64,000 nt of DNA from Candidatus Villigracilis adiacens (lineage in GTDB: Bacteria; Chloroflexota; Anaerolineae; Anaerolineales; Villigracilaceae), in assembly GCA_016703605.1 (NCBI GenBank), contig JADJBU010000002.1:496001-560000 (forward strand), given 5' to 3'. Every line of letters begins with the position of its first letter. Positions within the stretch are counted from its first letter, which is position 1. This document shows, one piece after another, positions 59,360 through 64,000 of the stretch. Below the pieces are notes generated by a model that worked only from the letters and a program-made list of their open reading frames with translations, was not told where the DNA came from and searched no databases. The position numbers and the translations under genes were made by a program.

Positions 59360-60739
59360 TCATCCGCCCGCCATATCCTTCCAATTGAAAAGAAGAATAT
59401 CTTCCCTGTCCTCCGCCAGCGCGGTCATTTGAGGCGTAAAGCCGCTCCGCGAACAAAGCCCAAAATGGGAAACCGGCTGTGGAAAGCCCTTCGACTTCTT
59501 TACCAATTGTTCGAAAATATCCACACCGACGGGGTTGCGGCTCCATTTACACTCCGCCAGCATCGTTTGCGATTCCCCCAAAATAACAACGTCAATTTCA
59601 CCGCCAGCCTTCCACCATCCGCCGATCTGCCTGGGCTGAAAGGGAAGATTTCCTTCAAGCCCAAGTTTCCAGAAATACTGCCTGCAAACCTGCTCGAAGA
59701 CGGTTGCAGCGAAAGCGTCCAGTTCCGGGCGGATGGACGCATCATAAACCGCGTCCATTGCGCCGCGTTCCAATTGAGATCGGTTCGGCAATGCAAAACG
59801 GAACCAAAATCGGATGAAATTATCCTTGAGACGGTAAAGCCCGAGACGGCTCTTCTGCGGTTGGGATTCAGTGACAGGCACAACGCGCTCGATCAGGTGC
59901 AGGTGCTGCAGCGTCTCAAGATAGGGGGCGATGTTTTCCACACCCGAAGCCTGTTTGATCTCGTTCTGGCGGCTGTTTCCCGCGGCAATGGCTTGCAGGA
60001 CGGCAAAGTAATTACGCGGCTCACGCAACTCCTGTTGGAGAATAAAGCGAACTTCGTCGTAAAGAAACGCGCCGCGCTTGAGAACAGTTTCTCTGATGTT
60101 TTCTTCCAGCGGGCGGGATGAATCCACGACCTGCAAATAGGGGGGCGTGCCGCCATAGACGGCGTATGCCCGCAGGCGGTCGTCCGCGTCGAAATTCGGA
60201 AGGAACAATTGCGCCGCGAAAAAGTCGAGCGGTTCGAGCAGGTACTGCGCGGTGCGCCTGCCATAAAGGGGGGACTGGTATCCCAGCACGGTTTCCTCCA
60301 TCATCCCGATGAAAGAACCGTTGAGGATGAGCATGATCTGGCTGTCCTTCAATACCCTGTCCCACAGGCGCTGCAAAATGGATGCGAGCGGCGGATGCGC
60401 CAGAGCCGCATAGGGAAATTCGTCCATGACGACGATCAATCGTTCCGTTTGCGCCTGCGAGGCGAGTGTGGTGAATAAATCGTCCCACGTGTTATAGACG
60501 GCGTTTACCCTGCCTTCGCCAAAAAGGGCATCATTGATGGCGCGTGAAAAATTCGCGCGCAGGGTCTGTTCCGGCACCTGGTCGGCGACAAAAAAAACGT
60601 GGCGTTTCGCTTTGCAAAACTGCGCCAGCAGTTCGGTTTTCCCAACCCGCCTGCGCCCGTACAGCACGAACATCTCGGCGCGGTTCGATTCGTAGCGTTT
60701 TTCGAGCAATTCCAGTTCGGAGACGCGGTTTACGAACAT
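59360..60739 (-). CDS. AAA ATPase of the archaeal-type family with DUF234 nuclease-like tail
   Basis: 459 residues. The N-terminal ATPase has Walker A LYGRRRVGKTELLAQF (about 26-41) and Walker B LIVVMDEFPYAALA (about 120-133), with sensor LILNGSFIGMM. A winged-helix-like middle section (GNSRQNEIKQASGVENIAPYLETL) leads to DUF234, whose C-terminal part has GGEIDVVILGESQTMLAECKW, the D...ExK pattern of PD-(D/E)XK nucleases. Proteins of this family occur widely in archaea and environmental bacteria, and their role is unknown (possibly DNA-related or mobile-element defence). GGAGG precedes the ATG. Two palindromes lie directly upstream, so specific repression is likely, perhaps autoregulation. The neighbours are unrelated metabolic genes. 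Confidence 0.85.
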   Translation of the reverse strand: MFVNRVSELELLEKRYESNRAEMFVLYGRRRVGKTELLAQFCKAKRHVFFVADQVPEQTLRANFSRAINDALFGEGRVNAVYNTWDDLFTTLASQAQTERLIVVMDEFPYAALAHPPLASILQRLWDRVLKDSQIMLILNGSFIGMMEETVLGYQSPLYGRRTAQYLLEPLDFFAAQLFLPNFDADDRLRAYAVYGGTPPYLQVVDSSRPLEENIRETVLKRGAFLYDEVRFILQQELREPRNYFAVLQAIAAGNSRQNEIKQASGVENIAPYLETLQHLHLIERVVPVTESQPQKSRLGLYRLKDNFIRFWFRFALPNRSQLERGAMDAVYDASIRPELDAFAATVFEQVCRQYFWKLGLEGNLPFQPRQIGGWWKAGGEIDVVILGESQTMLAECKWSRNPVGVDIFEQLVKKSKGFPQPVSHFGLCSRSGFTPQMTALAEDREDILLFNWKDMAGG

Positions 60740-60751
60740 AGTCTGCCTCCT

Positions 60752-60788
60752 TAAGATAATCTAGATTATGATAATCACGATTATCTTA
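60752..60788 (-). promoter_or_regulatory. Double palindromic operator before the AAA-DUF234 gene
   Basis: ATAATCTAGATTAT (60756-60769) is a perfect palindrome and GATAATC-AC-GATTATC (60770-60785) an inverted repeat. The outer arms TAAGATAATC and GATTATCTTA also match. They lie immediately before the Shine-Dalgarno and stand out as AT-rich. Confidence 0.65.
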
Positions 60789-60827
60789 TCACATTTCCCG
60801 CCAATTTGCATCCTTTTACAGCGAACA

Positions 60828-60879
60828 GGGCGACCCTTTCTTGCTCAACGAGGTTCTTGATTGTCTGGACAGGTCGCCC
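60828..60879. repeat. GGGCGACC inverted repeat
   Basis: GGGCGACC (60828-60835) and GGTCGCCC (60872-60879), 36 bases apart, just after the mutase stop codon on its strand. No T-tract. Probably a dispersed repeat. Confidence 0.35.
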
Positions 60880-60885
60880 CTACAC

Positions 60886-62565
60886 TTAAATCATCGTCGG
60901 CTCTTCGTACTTCCCGAACACCTTCGTCATTACGCCGATCATCTCGCCCAGCGTGCAATAGGCGCGGACGCAATCGAGGATGTACGGCATGGTATTTTCC
61001 GTCCCTTCACAGGCGATGCGCAATGCGTCGAGCGTTTGTCCAACGCGCCCGCTGTCGCGCGTCTTGCGCACTTCGTTCAAACGCGCAACCTGGCGGCTGT
61101 AACCGTTCGGGTCCATTTTGAGGATGGGGATATTCATCGGCTTGTCGTCCACGTAGGCATTCACGCCCACGATCTTTCTGCGTCCCTCGTCAATCTCGCG
61201 CTGATAACGATACGCCGCATCCGAGATTTCGCTTTGCATGAAGCCTTTCTCCAAAGCGGGGATGACTCCGCCCAGGTCTTCGATTCGGCGGAAGTAGGCG
61301 TACGCATCTTTCTCCATTCGGTCTGTTTGCGCTTCGACGAAGTAACTCCCCCCGAGCGGATCCACCGTATTCGTCACGCCCGATTCTTCAGCGATGACCT
61401 GCTGGGTGCGCAACGCCACCGTCACCGCATGTTCGGAGGGAAGCGCAAGCGCCTCATCCATCGAGTTGGTGTGAAGCGACTGCGTGCCGCCCAATACTGC
61501 CGCCAACGCCTGAACCGCCACGCGGACGATGTTATTCTCCGGCTGTTTCGCAGTGAGTGAGACTCCCGCCGTTTGCGTATGGAAGCGCAATAACCACGAG
61601 CGCGGATTCTTCGCCTTGAAGGTCTCGCGCATCTCACGCGCCCAGATTCTGCGCGCCGCGCGATATTTGGCGATCTCTTCAAAGAAGTCGTTATGCGCGT
61701 TGAAGAAGAAGGATAAACGCGGCGCGAATTCGTCCACGTCCATGCCGCGCGCGATGCCCCATCTCACATATTCCATGCCGTCCGCCAGCGTAAACGCCAG
61801 TTCCTGCGCCGCCGTCGAACCGGCTTCCCGGATGTGATAACCCGAAATGGAAATCGTATTCCACTGCGGGACGCGCTGCGAGCCGAACTCCATCGTATCC
61901 ACCACGAGGCGCATGGACGGATGCGGCGGGAAGATGAATTCCTTCTGCGCGATGAATTCCTTGAGGATGTCGTTCTGGGTCGTGCCGCGCAGCTGGTCGG
62001 AGCGCACGCCCTGCTTTTCGGCGGCGACGATGTACATCGCCCAGATGATCGCGGCTGGCGAGTTGATCGTCATGCTGGAGGAGACTTTATCGAGCGGGAT
62101 GCCGTCGAGCAGAATCTCCATATCTTTGAGCGATGAGATCGCCACGCCGCATTTGCCGAACTCGCCGATCGCCTCGGGCTGGTCGGTGTCGTAACCCATC
62201 AACGTCGCAAGATCGAAGGCGATGCTCAAACCGGTCTGACCCTGATCGAGCAGGTATTTGAAGCGCTGGTTTGTTTCCTCCGCCGTGCCGAAGCCTGCGA
62301 ACATGCGCATCGTCCACAACTTGGAGCGATGAAGCGTCGGGTGGACTCCTCTTGTGTATGGGTACTCGCCCGGCAGTCCGAGCGAGGCGGCGTAATCCAA
62401 ATCCGCAATATCGAGCGGCGTATAAAGTCTGTTGATCGGGTCGGATGACGTAGTGATAAATTCGTCGGCGCGTTCGGGGAGTTGGGTCAACGCTTTTTTG
62501 AGGGAGGTCTGTTCCCATTTGGAAAGCGACTGCTGCAATTCGTCGAGCATCTTTTTATCGTACAT
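60886..62565 (-). CDS. Methylmalonyl-CoA mutase large (catalytic) subunit
   Basis: 559 residues covering the TIM-barrel substrate domain only: YTPLDIADLDYAASLGLPGEYPYTRGVHP, WTMRMFAGFGTAEETNQRFKYLLDQGQTGLSIAFDLATLMGYDTD, GVAISSLKDMEILLDGIPLDKVSSSMTINSPA and LGGTQSLHTNSMDEALALPSEHAVTVALRTQQVIAEE. The cobalamin-binding domain with its DxHxxG motif is absent, so a separate small subunit must exist elsewhere. The enzyme would interconvert methylmalonyl-CoA and succinyl-CoA in propionate metabolism. An acyl-CoA mutase with another substrate, such as isobutyryl-CoA mutase, cannot be excluded because the substrate-selecting residues were not checked. AAGGAG precedes the ATG. Confidence 0.92.
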   Translation of the reverse strand: MYDKKMLDELQQSLSKWEQTSLKKALTQLPERADEFITTSSDPINRLYTPLDIADLDYAASLGLPGEYPYTRGVHPTLHRSKLWTMRMFAGFGTAEETNQRFKYLLDQGQTGLSIAFDLATLMGYDTDQPEAIGEFGKCGVAISSLKDMEILLDGIPLDKVSSSMTINSPAAIIWAMYIVAAEKQGVRSDQLRGTTQNDILKEFIAQKEFIFPPHPSMRLVVDTMEFGSQRVPQWNTISISGYHIREAGSTAAQELAFTLADGMEYVRWGIARGMDVDEFAPRLSFFFNAHNDFFEEIAKYRAARRIWAREMRETFKAKNPRSWLLRFHTQTAGVSLTAKQPENNIVRVAVQALAAVLGGTQSLHTNSMDEALALPSEHAVTVALRTQQVIAEESGVTNTVDPLGGSYFVEAQTDRMEKDAYAYFRRIEDLGGVIPALEKGFMQSEISDAAYRYQREIDEGRRKIVGVNAYVDDKPMNIPILKMDPNGYSRQVARLNEVRKTRDSGRVGQTLDALRIACEGTENTMPYILDCVRAYCTLGEMIGVMTKVFGKYEEPTMI

Positions 62566-63074
62566 GGCGGCTCCTTTGGCAAGATGGGGCGATTATAAAC
62601 CCCTTGCTGGCGAAGCCATTGCGCAAAAACCTCGGCGCTCTGGTATTTGGCGGGGTCGCCCATTTTTTCACCACGGAGATCATGGAGCCCACAGAGAAAA
62701 ACCTCTTAACTCACCTTACGCAGTTCTCCCTTCAGATTGTCACCCTGAGTGGAGCGAAGGGTCTCTGGGACAGTCGTAGAACTGCTTTGCTTCGCTCCAA
62801 AGAAACAAGGGGTTTTCAAACCCATTTGCCGCAGATTTCGCAGATTGACGCGGATTTTAAGAAAATTCGCGTAATCCGCGGCTGAATCTCTTGTTTCCTT
62901 CTCTTGGAACGGCGTTCCTTCCCGCCGTGGACTTACTCAGCATGACATCGCGCGTATGGTGAGCTCTTAAAATCTCCTTCAGATGAATCGAACCTTATTG
63001 TTGTATCAGCGGCAAATCTGATCCTTGACTCTCCATCAGGGGGAGGGTGTATAAAACGATGGAGGCGCCTGCTC
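62566..63074. repeat. 509-bp spacer containing a cluster of dispersed repeats
   Basis: No gene is seen. At least three repeat types lie in a row: CACCACGGAG...CACAGAG (about 62673-62700), CCCTGAGTGGAGCGAAGGGTC (about 62742-62763), and CGCAGATTTCGCAGATTGACGCGG...CCGCGGCT (about 62828-62883). They resemble repeats in the gro, trmD and 48-kb spacers. Confidence 0.6.
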
Positions 63075-63896
63075 ATGATCCGAATCGGAGACTTTTCCAA
63101 ACTTAGCCGCGTTTCCATCAAAACGCTGCGGTACTACGACGAGATGGGTTTACTCAAACCCATCGAGGTAGACCGCTTTACCGGCTACCGTTATTACGAT
63201 TTTCACCAACTGCCGCGCTTGTATCGCATACTGGCATTGAAGGAATTGGGGTTCTCTTTGGAGGAGATCAGTCGTTTTCTCGAAGAGAATCTTTCCACCG
63301 AAGAGTTGCGTGGAATGCTCAAACTCCGTCAGGCTGAGATCCGGCAGCGGATGGAGGAAGAAACGGCAAGGCTGGAGCAGGTGGAACGCTGGTTGAGACA
63401 AACTCAACAGGAGAACTTTATGTCGAAGTACGATGTCGTTATCAAGAAAATAGATGCAATGAAAGCCGCTACCGTCCGCGGTGTGGTTGCGAACCCGCCC
63501 GCACAGCGTCCACTATGGGATGAATTACTGAACTTTATTTATCAAAACAATATCCGCATGAACGGCACACCGATGGCGATCTATCATGATGCCGATGCGC
63601 GCGAAGGTGACTGGGATATTGAAGTTGCCATGCCCATCGCCGGTGACCCGACTCCCGTCGGGCGTGTCAAAATCTATGAACTGCCTGCGGTCGAGACGAT
63701 GGCGTGCGTCGTCCATGCCGGGTCGTTTGCAACTATCGGTGAAGCCTACGACGCCCTCGCCAAATGGATTGACGTGAACGGGTATCAGATCGTGGGTCCA
63801 AGCCGCGAGTTGAATCTCAAAATGCCGGAAAAGCCGGAAGATCAGAACGACCCGAATACAGTCAATGAGATTCAATTCCCGGTACAGAAGGTTTAA
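63075..63896 (+). CDS. MerR-family transcriptional regulator with GyrI-like effector-binding domain
   Basis: 273 residues. The MerR winged helix starts MIRIGDFSKLSRVSIKTLRYYDEMGLLKP (about 1-29), with GYRYYD and a coiled coil (about 75-110, IRQRMEEETARLEQVERWLRQ). The rest (about 120-273) is a GyrI-like domain with YDVVIKKIDAMKAATVRGVVANPPAQ, MAIYHDADAREGDWDIEVAMPIAGD and VETMACVVHAGSFATIGEAYDALAKWI. This is the BmrR-type plan: hydrophobic cations or similar drugs bind the C-terminal domain and switch promoter geometry. GGAGG precedes the ATG. The regulated target is unknown. No transporter is adjacent. Confidence 0.92.
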   Translation: MIRIGDFSKLSRVSIKTLRYYDEMGLLKPIEVDRFTGYRYYDFHQLPRLYRILALKELGFSLEEISRFLEENLSTEELRGMLKLRQAEIRQRMEEETARLEQVERWLRQTQQENFMSKYDVVIKKIDAMKAATVRGVVANPPAQRPLWDELLNFIYQNNIRMNGTPMAIYHDADAREGDWDIEVAMPIAGDPTPVGRVKIYELPAVETMACVVHAGSFATIGEAYDALAKWIDVNGYQIVGPSRELNLKMPEKPEDQNDPNTVNEIQFPVQKV

Positions 63897-63897
63897 A

Positions 63898-63931
63898 CAA
63901 AAAGAGACTGGCAAAAGCCAGTCTCTTTTTG
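63898..63931. terminator. Bidirectional terminator between merR-like gene and acnA
   Basis: Perfect 15-bp stem CAAAAAGAGACTGGC / GCCAGTCTCTTTTTG with loop AAAA. Confidence 0.88.
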
Positions 63932-63942
63932 TTTAAGAATTT

Positions 63943-64000
63943 TTACTTCACCAAATTCCTAAGCACCGTGTGCAGGATGCCGCCGTTGCGGTAGTAGTTC
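63943..64000 (-). CDS. acnA: Aconitate hydratase, C-terminal end (partial)
   Basis: Only the last 18 codons are inside the window, on the minus strand: NYYRNGGILHTVLRNLVK followed by TAA. The E-x-x-Y-Y-R-N/H-G-G-I-L-x-x-V-L-R sequence is the invariant end of aconitase A. The enzyme converts citrate to isocitrate in the TCA cycle using a 4Fe-4S cluster. The start lies beyond 64000. The frame is open to the window edge. Confidence 0.8.
   Translation of the reverse strand, partial: NYYRNGGILHTVLRNLVK

Overview
The window looks like a chromosomal segment of a Chloroflexota bacterium, most likely class Anaerolineae. This is inferred from its moderately GC-rich sequence, several lipoproteins carrying NBR1-type Ig-like domains, Thr/Pro-rich surface proteins, polytopic GT-C-like membrane proteins, histidine kinases ending in a KFKGGG(A/P)GLGL ATP-binding motif, and abundant small dispersed palindromic repeats. 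There are no rRNA or tRNA genes, no CRISPR array, no transposase and no phage module, so the taxonomy is an inference from gene content only.

Layout. 1-9 kb: the end of a branched-chain aminotransferase, a ClpC-type AAA+ unfoldase, a membrane-anchored zinc metalloprotease, and a large kinase with a LacI-like ligand-sensing region. 9-19 kb: a methyltransferase, UDP-glucose dehydrogenase, a lone receiver protein, a GT-C-like membrane protein, a histidine kinase translationally coupled to a repeat-bearing anchored protein, an AAC(6')-like acetyltransferase and DNA polymerase X. 19.8-23.8 kb: a secreted beta-helix/cohesin/dockerin protein and another GT-C-like protein. 24-28.6 kb: a pheS-pheT locus on the minus strand, controlled by a clear phenylalanine T-box leader with its own promoter. 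A four-helix-bundle gene sits between pheS and pheT, and pheT is broken by an apparent 37-nt insertion. 28.6-36.4 kb: a diguanylate cyclase, MarC, a membrane protein, an M1 peptidase, an HD protein, and groES-groEL under a textbook CIRCE operator and sigma70 promoter. 36.5-42.5 kb: two coupled TPR proteins, trmD with an internal repeat insertion, an MFS transporter and a BMP lipoprotein whose signal peptide appears repeat-derived. 42.5-47.9 kb: a complete BMP-type (nucleoside-like) ABC importer. 48-54 kb: three NBR1-Ig lipoproteins, a GT-C-like protein and a rhodanese. 54-57.9 kb: an unusual STAS / ferric-reductase-like flavoprotein / STAS cluster and an RNase-H-like exonuclease fused to a TPR-like tail. 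57.9-64 kb: a GPH-type transporter, an AAA-DUF234 ATPase with a double palindromic operator, methylmalonyl-CoA mutase large subunit, a MerR-GyrI regulator and the tail of aconitase.

The most unusual signal is not one operon. It is a set of short dispersed repeat families that sit in intergenic DNA and also inside or at the edges of coding regions (pheT at least twice, trmD, the RNase-H-like gene, the BMP lipoprotein signal peptide). They resemble the coding palindromic elements described in Rickettsia. Function calls rest on motif recognition by eye, with no database search.
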